Origin: UBA2128 sp964534955
GTDB taxonomy: Bacteria > Fidelibacterota > Marinisomatia > Marinisomatales > UBA2128
Direction: 5' to 3'
Length of the DNA stretch: 23,452 bases
NCBI GenBank assembly: GCA_964534955.1
Contig: CAZHRR010000023.1
Span: 1 to 23,452, forward strand
Shown here one piece after another: positions 7,572 through 14,627 of the stretch; position 1 is the stretch's first letter; each line of letters begins with the position of its first letter. The translations under genes and the position numbers were made by a program. A model generated the notes under the pieces. That model was not told where the DNA came from. It saw only the letters and a program-made list of their open reading frames with translations, and did no database searches.

Positions 7572-7585
7572 CAAAAGAGATCCTC

Positions 7586-8182
7586 ATGATCCTATCGAAG
7601 AAACAAAAACGATTCTTGGATTTCATTCGAGAATTTGCGGAAAGCAATGGAGAGCCGCCCACCTTTGAAGAAATCAAAGCGGGTTTGGGTTTTCGTTCGT
7701 TGGGTACGGTGAACTGGTACGTTCGCGAGCTGGTCAATAATGGTTATTTGCGGCAGGAGAAAGGGTTTAACAGTAAGCGAGCCCTTGCGGTCGTTGAGGA
7801 TGCACCTGACCACCAGCTGCCGCTTGCAGGCCGAATCGCAGCCGGCACTCCGTTGGAAGCCATCGAAAACCGGGAAATGATTGAAGTCCCGTCATCATTT
7901 GTCCATCCGTCAAATTATGCGCTTCAGGTGAGGGGGGATTCAATGATTGGTGAAAACATTGCAGACGGTGATTTTGTTATTGTCAGAAAAACAGACACAG
8001 CCGTTTCGGGTGATGCAGTTGTAGCATACGTCAATGACGAAGCGACATTGAAAAAATATTATCCGACACAAGATGGCATTGAGCTTCATCCACAAAACCC
8101 GGACTATGACGTTATTCACGTCACCCCAGACGACAGCTTCAGGATCGGTGGCATTGTGCTGGGAGTCATCAGGAGGTATTAA
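7586..8182 (+). CDS. lexA: LexA repressor
   Basis: A 198-residue transcriptional repressor of the SOS response that cleaves itself when RecA is activated on single-stranded DNA. The N-terminal winged-helix part (1-70) contains PTFEEIKAGLGFRSLGTVNWYVRELVNNGYL. The S24 self-cleaving protease part has the Ala81-Gly82 scissile bond in LPLAGRIAAG, nucleophile Ser119 in RGDSMIGENIADGD and Lys156 in DEATLKKYY. Length and motifs match true LexA rather than a phage repressor. The ATG at 7586 is preceded by AAGAGA and fits the usual LexA N-terminus. It heads a group of damage-response genes (umuD, umuC, SRAP). Its stop codon touches the left arm of the inverted repeat at 8182. Confidence 0.95.
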   Translation: MILSKKQKRFLDFIREFAESNGEPPTFEEIKAGLGFRSLGTVNWYVRELVNNGYLRQEKGFNSKRALAVVEDAPDHQLPLAGRIAAGTPLEAIENREMIEVPSSFVHPSNYALQVRGDSMIGENIADGDFVIVRKTDTAVSGDAVVAYVNDEATLKKYYPTQDGIELHPQNPDYDVIHVTPDDSFRIGGIVLGVIRRY

Positions 8183-8348
8183 ACCCAGATTATGCAGTTC
8201 ATAGCGGCGAATAGTGTCAATCTCTTGAGTTTGATACACTTACAAAAAGCCTCGGCAGACCTTTTTGGGTATGCCTGCGTTTTTTGTAAGCGTCTAATTC
8301 TCAACATTTTAACACTCTTCATTCACTACTAACTGCATAATCTGGGTT
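8182..8348. repeat. 167-bp segment with perfect 18-bp inverted ends between lexA and umuD
   Basis: AACCCAGATTATGCAGTT (8182-8199) and its exact reverse complement (8331-8348) frame the whole lexA-umuD gap. The left arm starts at the last base of the lexA stop codon; the right arm ends five bases before the umuD GTG. Inside are CTTACAAAAA...TTTTTTGTAAG (about 8239-8290) and AGTGTCAA...TTGATACACT (about 8212-8241), so the RNA could form a long branched hairpin. It could be a small MITE, a structured leader, or an invertible segment; no recombinase gene is nearby. Confidence 0.7.
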
Positions 8349-8353
8349 AAACC

Positions 8354-8806
8354 GTGAAGCTATATCGCATAAACAGTACAAGAGCGTTAGATTTTTATTC
8401 CTCGGCAACAACGTCTGAGGCAGAAGTCCCTTTGTACGCCTCTGCTGTTTCTGCAGGGTTTCCGTCGCCGGCAGATGACTATCTTGAGCTGTCCCTGGAT
8501 CTGAACAGATATTTAATCAAACATCCGGCAGCGACATTTCATGTAAGGGTAAAAGGGGATTCCATGATTAATGCAGGAATCCATGACGGCGATCTACTGA
8601 TTGTTGATAAGGCTGTGGAAGCGAATAATGACGATGTGGTCGTCTGTGTGATTGACGGGGAATTCACCGTCAAGAGACTGAAAAAGGTAGATGGAGAGAT
8701 ATACCTGATACCCGAAAATTCTCACTACCAAGCGCTTAAGATCACTGAAGATATGGATTTTCAGGTTTGGGGCGTTGTTACTTACACCATTCATCAACCT
8801 AATTAG
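8354..8806 (+). CDS. umuD: UmuD-like SOS mutagenesis protein (S24 peptidase)
   Basis: A 150-residue subunit that, after RecA-assisted self-cleavage, joins UmuC to form translesion polymerase V. The scissile Ala34-Gly35 lies in AVSAGFPSPADDY, nucleophile Ser70 in VKGDSMINAGIHDGD and Lys107 in GEFTVKRLKK. There is no DNA-binding domain, which separates it from LexA, and the length matches UmuD. The GTG at 8354 is the chosen start because it gives the normal N-terminal length; it follows the inverted repeat directly and has no clear Shine-Dalgarno site. umuC, usually the next gene, lies 745 bp downstream behind a transposase gene and repeats. Expression is expected to be LexA-controlled, but no operator could be identified. 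Confidence 0.93.
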   Translation: MKLYRINSTRALDFYSSATTSEAEVPLYASAVSAGFPSPADDYLELSLDLNRYLIKHPAATFHVRVKGDSMINAGIHDGDLLIVDKAVEANNDDVVVCVIDGEFTVKRLKKVDGEIYLIPENSHYQALKITEDMDFQVWGVVTYTIHQPN

Positions 8807-8809
8807 CAA

Positions 8810-8843
8810 GCGAGGCCATTTACCCTGTGGGATGTCTTCATAA
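8810..8843 (+). repeat. REP-like fragment before the transposase gene
   Basis: GCGAGGCCAT (8810-8819) is identical to the head of the unit at 9345 on the other side of the transposase. It is followed by CCCTGTGGGATGTCTTC, a 17-base exact match to the end of the copy at 3040-3187. This is a truncated unit that marks the left edge of the inserted transposase block. Confidence 0.65.
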
Positions 8844-8860
8844 AAAAATAGGAAAAAGAA

Positions 8861-9295
8861 ATGACAGGTAAAACATACAAATCGATCTATTATCATATAG
8901 TATTTTCGACAAAAGAGCGACAACCATTCCTTAATGAAGAGCTACGAGAACCGGTTTATCATCACATCTGGGACAAATGCAAAAAGACAGGATTGTACCT
9001 CCATAAAATCGGTGGAATTGAGGATCATGTGCATATGTTGATTTACATTCCTCCGAAAATGGCTGTTGCTGATACAATTGGAATGATAAAAGGTGAATCA
9101 TCTTATTATGTCAACAATATATTGAATAAGGAACTATCTCAAGACATTATGCTATATTGGCAGAACGGATACGGGGTTTTGACACTCTCTGAAAGCCATG
9201 TAGAAAAGGTAAAGAAATATATCGAGAATCAGGAACGGCATCACAAGGAAAACACAACTTGGGAAGAATTTGAGAAAATTGATATTTATGAATGA
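8861..9295 (+). CDS. IS200/REP-associated HUH transposase (Y1, single-domain)
   Basis: A 144-residue Y1 transposase that would cut and rejoin single-stranded DNA next to hairpins. The metal-binding HUH motif is H56-V-H58 in GGIEDHVHMLIYIPP. The candidate catalytic Tyr120 lies in KKYIENQERHH with Gln124 four residues later, the spacing known for IS608 TnpA (Tyr127, Gln131). The aromatic block YWQNGYGV (99-106) is typical of the IS200-like group. It ends TTWEEFEKIDIYE, slightly short of many relatives. There is no tnpB, and REP-like units with a shared GCGAGGCCAT head stand on both sides, so it behaves like a REP-associated transposase (RAYT). It sits between umuD and umuC, with ATG at 8861 after GGAAAAAGAA. 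Confidence 0.88.
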   Translation: MTGKTYKSIYYHIVFSTKERQPFLNEELREPVYHHIWDKCKKTGLYLHKIGGIEDHVHMLIYIPPKMAVADTIGMIKGESSYYVNNILNKELSQDIMLYWQNGYGVLTLSESHVEKVKKYIENQERHHKENTTWEEFEKIDIYE

Positions 9296-9344
9296 GCATT
9301 TCTCTATAGCGTCATAGATGACTATAATGAATGCTAATAATTCA

Positions 9345-9463
9345 GCGAGGCCATAAATGACCACGCTTAATAACAAAAGAACGGTAAACCGTCCTGTAAA
9401 AAATAAGCCCGCTTTAGCGGGGTTGCCAACATTTAGCGCAGACATTTATGTCTTCGCATTCTT
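9345..9463 (+). repeat. REP-like repeat, family A, copy 3
   Basis: The most regular family A unit. It has head GCGAGGCCATAAATGACCACGCTTAATAACAAAAG, hairpin ACGGTAAACCGT (9381-9392), CCTGT, hairpin CCCGCTTTAGCGGG (9408-9421), then GGTTGCCAACATTTAGCGC and hairpin AGACATTTATGTCT (9440-9453). It lies 50 bp after the transposase gene and forms the right flank of the inserted block. Confidence 0.75.
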
Positions 9464-9488
9464 CAATGTGAATAAGTTAATCAATCTA

Positions 9489-9523
9489 ATGTACAGAATC
9501 ACATTCAGTGGTGTTATGTACAT
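9489..9523. promoter_or_regulatory. 35-bp imperfect palindrome upstream of umuC
   Basis: Arms ATGTACAG and ATGTACAT with 12 of 17 positions symmetrical around 9506, starting 62 bp before the umuC ATG. Such a site could bind a dimeric regulator or be part of a promoter for umuC, which has been separated from umuD. No known operator consensus matches and the function is inference. Confidence 0.35.
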
Positions 9524-9550
9524 GCTTTAAAAAATCGGAATCAGGTTAGT

Positions 9551-10849
9551 ATGTTTGCTCTTGTAGACTGCAACAACTTCTACGCCTCCTGTGAACGTGT
9601 GTTCTCCCCGAAGCTGAACAACAGGCCGGTTATCGTCCTGTCCAATAATGACGGCTGTGTCATCGCCAGATCTGACGAGGTCAAAGCGCTGGGGATTAAG
9701 ATGGGCGAACCGGCATTCAAGATAAAAGACTTCCTGAGGAAAAATAATGTGGCCATTTTCTCTTCCAATTTTGCACTCTATGGCGACATGTCCCAGCGTG
9801 TAATGCATACCTTGGGAACACTCGCACCGGAGATGGAGATATATTCCATTGACGAAGCGTTTTTAGATTTATCCAAGCTTACTCATATCGACCTGTATGA
9901 GTATGGACAGAAAATCAGAAATACGGTCATGCGATATACAGGCATTCCAATCTCCATCGGGATTGCTTCAACCAAAACACTTTCCAAGGTGGCCAACCAT
10001 ATAGCCAAGAGGCACAAAAAAGATATTAGCGTGTTTATACTAAACGACGAAAAGATAGAGAAAACCCTGGAAAACTTCCCCATTGAAAAGGTCTGGGGTA
10101 TCGGCAGACGGTACGCCGATTTCTTAAAATCGTACAATATCCATACTGCCCTTGATTTCAGGAACGCCAATGAGAAGTGGATTAAAAAGCACCTGACCGT
10201 CGTAGGTGCACGAATGATACGGGAACTTAAAGGTATATCCTGTCTGCCTCTGGAGTTGGTGAGGCCGGATAAGAAAGCCATCTGCACATCGCGCTCATTT
10301 GGCATCATGGTCAAGGACATTGCTCAACTGCGGGAATCCGTGGCCATGTATGCTACACGGTGTGCTGAGAAGCTCCGTAAACAGACATCCTGTGCAGGTA
10401 TTATCACTGTATTCATAAACACAAACAGATTTAAGCCGGAGCTTCCCCAGTACAATAACTACCAAGTCATTAAATTATCTGTCCCCAGTAACAGCACTGC
10501 CGAAATTATTAAGCAGTCAATCAGAGGGCTGGAGTCCATTTATAGAACCGGATACAAGTACAAAAAGGCGGGGGTTATTGTGACGGGGATAGTGCCGGAG
10601 AATCAGGTTCAGCAAGGCCTGTTTGATGTCATGGACAGGGAGAAGGACCGGCGCGTGACCGAAGTCATGGATAAGGTAAACGGCGCCATGGGAAGAGATG
10701 TTGTCAGGTATGCCGTTCAGGGATTTGACAGGAAGTGGAGGCTTCGGCAAGAGCAGCTTTCTCCCTGTTATACAACAAGGTGGAATAATCTGCTAACTAT
10801 TAATCTGGAATCAGGGATAAGATCAAGGAAAGGTGAGATAGTCTGTTGA
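9551..10849 (+). CDS. umuC: UmuC, catalytic subunit of translesion DNA polymerase V
   Basis: A 432-residue Y-family polymerase that copies damaged DNA. The palm/finger part shows MFALVDCNNFYASCERVF with catalytic Asp6, VLSNNDGCVIARSDEVKALGI (29-49) and YSIDEAFLDLS with Asp101-Glu102. Helix-hairpin-helix thumb (VWGIGRRYADFLKSY) and little-finger regions follow. The C-terminal LSPCYTTRWNNL is typical of UmuC, so the protein is full length. The ATG at 9551 begins at the conserved N-terminus, with AGG six bases before it. It is separated from umuD by the transposase and repeats, so it may need its own promoter; the palindrome at 9489 and the 3' end of the repeat lie there. SOS control is expected. 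Confidence 0.95.
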   Translation: MFALVDCNNFYASCERVFSPKLNNRPVIVLSNNDGCVIARSDEVKALGIKMGEPAFKIKDFLRKNNVAIFSSNFALYGDMSQRVMHTLGTLAPEMEIYSIDEAFLDLSKLTHIDLYEYGQKIRNTVMRYTGIPISIGIASTKTLSKVANHIAKRHKKDISVFILNDEKIEKTLENFPIEKVWGIGRRYADFLKSYNIHTALDFRNANEKWIKKHLTVVGARMIRELKGISCLPLELVRPDKKAICTSRSFGIMVKDIAQLRESVAMYATRCAEKLRKQTSCAGIITVFINTNRFKPELPQYNNYQVIKLSVPSNSTAEIIKQSIRGLESIYRTGYKYKKAGVIVTGIVPENQVQQGLFDVMDREKDRRVTEVMDKVNGAMGRDVVRYAVQGFDRKWRLRQEQLSPCYTTRWNNLLTINLESGIRSRKGEIVC

Positions 10850-10950
10850 ACTCCATTGTTGTCCTAAACAGTGTGAAACAGATCCTCCTCACTCGCTTTT
10901 AATTGACGATTTTCGATTGACTTCTATCCTCTTACTTCTTACTTCTTACC

Positions 10951-11127
10951 ACGAGTCCATAAATGAACACGCTAAAATCGAAAAAAGAACGCTAAAGCGT
11001 CCTGTTAGGAAGACAGCCCCATTTATGGGGGATTATTTTGCGCAGCACCCTGCGGGGATTAAGCGTGCCTGCCCGCCCCACGCTGTGGGTGGCAGACGGG
11101 CGGCTTTAGTCGCTCGCTGAGAGAACC
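10951..11127 (+). repeat. REP-like repeat, family B, copy 2 (complete, inverted-pair unit)
   Basis: Left half: ACGAGTCCATAAATGAACACGCTAAA and hairpin ACGCTAAAGCGT (10989-11000). Then hairpin CCCCATTTATGGGG (11017-11030). Right half: TTGCGCAGCACCCTGCGGGGATTAAGCGTG, the near reverse complement of the CACGCTAAATCCCCGCAGGGTGCTTCGCAA left half in the other copies. It closes with GGCTTTAGTCGCTCGC. An inserted GCCTGCCCGCCCCACGC...GCAGACGGGC block is unique to this copy. The inverted pairing of halves is REPIN-like. Confidence 0.75.
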
Positions 11128-11360
11128 CTTTTAATTTTCGTTTGACGATTTTCGAATAGTAGTGGTATGATTAACATGATTAGAAAAAATGATGATTATC
11201 TTCTGCGGGGTTTACTCCGTAGTGAGATAGATTTGAAACGAAAATTGACAGAAAAGTAAAAAAGATGAGATTTTTGTAAATTATAATCACCGCAAGCCGT
11301 CGCTGATTTGTGCGCTATGCACAATAACCTACCCAAGACTGAATGGTTACAATCTATGTC

Positions 11361-11392
11361 AGTTTCAATTTCGACACTTAGTTTCAATTTCG
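11361..11392 (+). promoter_or_regulatory. Direct repeat upstream of the SRAP gene (candidate operator)
   Basis: AGTTTCAATTTCG occurs at 11361-11373 and 11380-11392, a 13-base exact repeat of 19-bp period, ending 27 bases before the start codon. A TATAAA (11401-11406) in -10-like position follows, so the second copy would overlap the -35 region. It differs from the repeat before lexA. Regulatory role is inference. Confidence 0.4.
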
Positions 11393-11419
11393 TAATTTGG
11401 TATAAAACAGGATGAGAAA

Positions 11420-12082
11420 ATGTGCGGAAGATTTACAGTAGTATCAGAGGCTGAAGAACTGGAAGAACGTTTTGGAGCGCAAGTAGCTAAAGAACAATAT
11501 ACAAAGCGGTATAATGCCGCCCCTTCTCAACTACTTCCGGTGATTACAAACTCTGACAAAGAAAACGTCCAGTTCTTCAAGTGGGGATTGATACCGTTTT
11601 GGGCGAAGGAGGAGAAGATCGGGAACCGACTGATAAATGCCAGGGCGGAGACGATTACTGAGAAACCCTCGTTCAAATACGCTGTACAGAAGAGGAGATG
11701 CCTGGTATTGGCGGACGGCTATTATGAATGGATGAAAACAACGGAGGGGAAACTTCCATTCAGAATCACATTGCAGGATGAGAACCTGTTTGCATTCGCT
11801 GGAATCTGGGAAGAGTGGAAAACGAAAGATAGGAGAGATATTAAATCGTTTTCAATTATTACCGTGCCTGCAAGTGACTCAATTAGAGATATTCATGACC
11901 GTATGCCGGCCATACTTACTCCTGAAGAGGAAAACGACTGGATAGGGCAGATAGCCACTAAAGAAGCTGTAAAACTACTCAAATCGTATAGCGGTGAACT
12001 GATATCGAACAGGGTTTCTACGTTGGTAAACTCTCCTAAAAACGATACTAAGGAAGTAATCTTACCATATGTTGACAATTAA
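11420..12082 (+). CDS. SRAP-domain protein (YedK/HMCES type abasic-site shield)
   Basis: A 220-residue member of the SOS-response-associated peptidase family. YedK and human HMCES form a thiazolidine crosslink with abasic sites in single-stranded DNA through the N-terminal cysteine freed by Met removal. Key residues match: Cys2 in MCGRFTV, Asn73 in LINARAET, Glu103 in DGYYEW and His159 in IRDIHDRMPAIL. YNAAPSQLLPVI (31-42) and FFKWGLIPFWAKE are typical framework blocks. The ATG at 11420 is fixed by the need for Cys2 and is preceded by AGGATGAG. Its position after lexA-umuD-umuC agrees with a damage-response role. Confidence 0.93.
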   Translation: MCGRFTVVSEAEELEERFGAQVAKEQYTKRYNAAPSQLLPVITNSDKENVQFFKWGLIPFWAKEEKIGNRLINARAETITEKPSFKYAVQKRRCLVLADGYYEWMKTTEGKLPFRITLQDENLFAFAGIWEEWKTKDRRDIKSFSIITVPASDSIRDIHDRMPAILTPEEENDWIGQIATKEAVKLLKSYSGELISNRVSTLVNSPKNDTKEVILPYVDN

Positions 12083-12109
12083 TGTTGAAGAAATGTACGA
12101 TTTGAATTC

Positions 12110-13828
12110 ATGAAGTTATACCAGCTTGCTGTCTTATCACTTTGTGGATTTTTACTGATTTCTGCTTGCAGTGATGTTTCCACCTTTGAAAGCAGTTATA
12201 GCCCTGTGGAATTGGAATTTTCAGGGGATAGCGCCCTCTCCATAGAGAAACAGTTTGTTGAACACTTTCCAAACCGCTCCAGCGGTCAACCGAACAATAA
12301 AAAAGCAGCTATTTGGCTTCTGAACAAATTCAATTACCTGGGATTGACCTCAGTGATGGATGAATGGTCAGTCATCAACTACAGCAAACCCGTACCCCTC
12401 AACAACATAGTAGCAACTCTACCGGGTTCTTCACCAAAGGAGATTCTTCTTGTGGCACATCACGATCAGTCTCCGGATACTTATCAGGGTGCAGATAATG
12501 ATGGATCTGGCATTGCCATTTTGCTCCATCTGGCCGAGGTGTTCAGCAAGGAAACCGATAGAAAATACACACTCGTTTTCCTTTCATCCGATGGAGAAGA
12601 ATATGGCATGTTAGGTACACGCCGATATGTTCAGACTCATCCTGATCCCAAAAGCATTATTGCAGGGATTTCCTTGGACAATCTGGGTAAGGATCTCTAT
12701 GATGGTCTGCGGATGGATGCTCGTGGACAGTTCCGCAAATACGGAGATCTTTGGCTGCAACTGCTGACTCAGGAAGTTGCAAGAGAAGCTGGTGATCTAT
12801 GGGTACCACAAATTGACTCGCCTCTGGAACAGGTTCTATTTCAGGCAGTTCCGGTATCTTTTATGGACGAAGGTCCTCTGGTAGCTGCGGGAATTCCATC
12901 ATTCGGTCTTGCAGGAAATGTGCCTCCTGAATCTGCCGAGCTTCACTGGGAAACCTATCATTCACCATACGACACCTTAGGACTGCAGTCGCCCAAATCT
13001 CTTTATCACGCTGGTCGCGTCACGGAAGCGGTTATCCGCCAACTTTTATCTATGGACACTTTTCCTGATGAAACTGGACCTTATATCTACTTCGCAGAGA
13101 GTGGTCAGGTATTGCGAAGTCCGCTGTGGTTTATTTTTCTGCTCTTTGTAGCGCTCTTCATCGCTGCCGGTCTGCTAACGGGCAGCAGAGTAGTAGGAGG
13201 GATGTCCACATGGAGATATGCTGCTGCCAACTATCTTTCTCTGTGGATACCACTCGTATTGTCCATTCTTATGCTCTATCTCTTCGTAGAATCCGGGCTC
13301 ATGGATGAATACCGCATCTATCCGGCCACGGCCAAGGATGAGCCTCTTTTCGAGCCCAGGTGGGGAGCGGTTACGCTATGGTTCATCGCTTTGGTTTTCT
13401 TCTTTTGGATGGGAAGAAAAACAGAACATCGAACCATAACACCGATGGAAAAAGTCCCGTTTGCAGCATCAAAGAGTGTTGCTCTGCTTGTGATAGGATT
13501 GGGAATGGTTTACATACTGTTAGTAAATCCTTTTTCTCTACTTTTTCTTCTGCCAGTACCGACATGGTTCTTTATCAGAGGTGAGAACACAAGACACCGG
13601 TTTGCTGATATTTTGCTATTCCTGACGGGAGGATTAGTTGTATATCTGCTCTTTTATTTTTTTGGCTTTGTTGTATTGCGTAATGGTTTCGCTGTACTCT
13701 GGTACTTGATGATGATGTTTTCAATCAAAATGATTTCTTTTCCAACAGCATTGTCTATTACGGCCATTATTGCCGCCGGATTGTCAATGATATTCTATCT
13801 GCCTTTGAATAGAGAAAAGTCAGGCTGA
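12110..13828 (+). CDS. M28-family zinc peptidase lipoprotein with C-terminal multi-span membrane domain
   Basis: A 572-residue predicted lipoprotein. The signal peptide ends in lipobox LISAC with Cys20. The peptidase domain (about 45-315) has the M28 zinc ligands: AHHDQ (H117), GADNDGSG (D129), SSDGEEYG (E163/E164), SLDN (D190) and TYHSPYDTL (H284), so it should be an active exported aminopeptidase or related hydrolase. From about residue 337 to the end there are seven or eight hydrophobic segments, giving a membrane-embedded C-terminal half unlike a standard secreted M28 enzyme. A lipidated N-terminus together with a polytopic C-terminus is unusual; the first segment may instead act as an uncleaved anchor. 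It begins 27 bases after the SRAP stop and does not obviously belong to the SOS genes. Confidence 0.8.
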   Translation: MKLYQLAVLSLCGFLLISACSDVSTFESSYSPVELEFSGDSALSIEKQFVEHFPNRSSGQPNNKKAAIWLLNKFNYLGLTSVMDEWSVINYSKPVPLNNIVATLPGSSPKEILLVAHHDQSPDTYQGADNDGSGIAILLHLAEVFSKETDRKYTLVFLSSDGEEYGMLGTRRYVQTHPDPKSIIAGISLDNLGKDLYDGLRMDARGQFRKYGDLWLQLLTQEVAREAGDLWVPQIDSPLEQVLFQAVPVSFMDEGPLVAAGIPSFGLAGNVPPESAELHWETYHSPYDTLGLQSPKSLYHAGRVTEAVIRQLLSMDTFPDETGPYIYFAESGQVLRSPLWFIFLLFVALFIAAGLLTGSRVVGGMSTWRYAAANYLSLWIPLVLSILMLYLFVESGLMDEYRIYPATAKDEPLFEPRWGAVTLWFIALVFFFWMGRKTEHRTITPMEKVPFAASKSVALLVIGLGMVYILLVNPFSLLFLLPVPTWFFIRGENTRHRFADILLFLTGGLVVYLLFYFFGFVVLRNGFAVLWYLMMMFSIKMISFPTALSITAIIAAGLSMIFYLPLNREKSG

Positions 13829-13874
13829 TAATTCAAGAGATTCCCTTTTACAACCATCCTGACTAAATTGCACT

Positions 13875-14627
13875 ATGAAGCTGACTGTCCTTGGCAGCGG
13901 AACTCTCATTCCTGTCCCTGATCGCGGCAACAGTGGATATTTGCTGCAAAGCGGGGACACGAACATTCTCATTGACGGTGGTTCGGGAGCACTGCGAAAG
14001 ATGGCTGATTTCGGGTTGAATTACCTTGATATAGATGGAGTTTGCTATACACATCTTCATCCTGATCACACATTTGACCTTATTCCCCTGCTTTTTGCTC
14101 TAAAACACGATCCTCGTGCAATAAATCGTACATCCCTCAAGATAGCAGCTCCAGTTGGCTTTGAACGCTATTTTCAGCGCTTGATGGATATCTATGGTGA
14201 GTGGGCACTCTCTGAACACATTGATCTAAATATTGAGGAAATTGCACTGGGATCTTCATCAATAGGCACTGTTACTTTCAAATGTGGACGTACAGAGCAC
14301 ACAGATCAGAGTATTTCCTATCGCTTTGACGATAAAGAACGAGATTTGTTCTACTCGGGTGACACAGGCTACTGTGAGGAAATGATAACCAACGCAAGCG
14401 GGGTAAAAGTAATGATTCTCGAATGTTCATTTCCCGACGAAGAAAAAAAGCCGGGGCATCTGACGCCCAGCGAGTGCGGACAGATCGCTGCCGAGGCACA
14501 ATGCGGTCGTCTTGTGCTCACACATTTCTATCCCCAGATATTGGAGACAGATATTATTTCCTCCGTAGGAAAATTCTATGGAGGTCCGGTAGATTTAGCA
14601 TTTGACGGAATGGAGATTAAGATCTGA
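13875..14627 (+). CDS. MBL-fold metallohydrolase (RNase Z-like)
   Basis: A 250-residue metallo-beta-lactamase-fold enzyme. The metal motif is THLHPDHTFDL (H60, H62, D64, H65), with further ligands likely in GRTEHTDQS, YSGDTGYCEEM and LVLTHFYP. The N-terminal MKLTVLGSGTLIPVPDRGNSGYLL is typical of the RNase Z/arylsulfatase-like branch. It lacks the long exosite arm needed for tRNA 3' processing, so it may be a general phosphodiesterase or hydrolase; substrate unknown. The TGA stop overlaps the next gene's ATG by one base, so the two are probably translated together. Confidence 0.82.
   Translation: MKLTVLGSGTLIPVPDRGNSGYLLQSGDTNILIDGGSGALRKMADFGLNYLDIDGVCYTHLHPDHTFDLIPLLFALKHDPRAINRTSLKIAAPVGFERYFQRLMDIYGEWALSEHIDLNIEEIALGSSSIGTVTFKCGRTEHTDQSISYRFDDKERDLFYSGDTGYCEEMITNASGVKVMILECSFPDEEKKPGHLTPSECGQIAAEAQCGRLVLTHFYPQILETDIISSVGKFYGGPVDLAFDGMEIKI

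Larger units (their letters stand above)
7095..7585. other. Intergenic region between the purine genes and lexA
   Basis: About 490 bp with no gene. Contains a 15-bp inverted repeat (7192-7206), REP-like family B sequence (7255-7405) and the lexA upstream region with a tandem repeat (7550-7571). The first 90 bases show nothing recognisable. Confidence 0.6.
10850..11419. other. Intergenic region between umuC and the SRAP gene
   Basis: About 570 bp without a gene. It holds ATTGACGATTTTCGATTGAC and pyrimidine-rich CTTCTTACTTCTTAC sequence (10902-10950), a family B repeat (10951-11127), TTTTCGTTTGACGATTTTCG (about 11136-11155) and a direct repeat before the next gene (11361-11392). The 67-codon frame at 10917-11120 follows the repeat and is not credible as a gene. 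Nothing was recognised in 11160-11360. Confidence 0.6.

Noticed and set aside
9489..9523. Palindrome upstream of umuC as a classical LexA box
   Set aside because: It matches neither the CTGT-N8-ACAG nor the GAAC-N4-GTTC type, so it is kept only as a candidate regulatory site.
10917..11120. 67-codon open frame on the plus strand
   Set aside because: Coincides with a REP-like unit; no start signal or family features.
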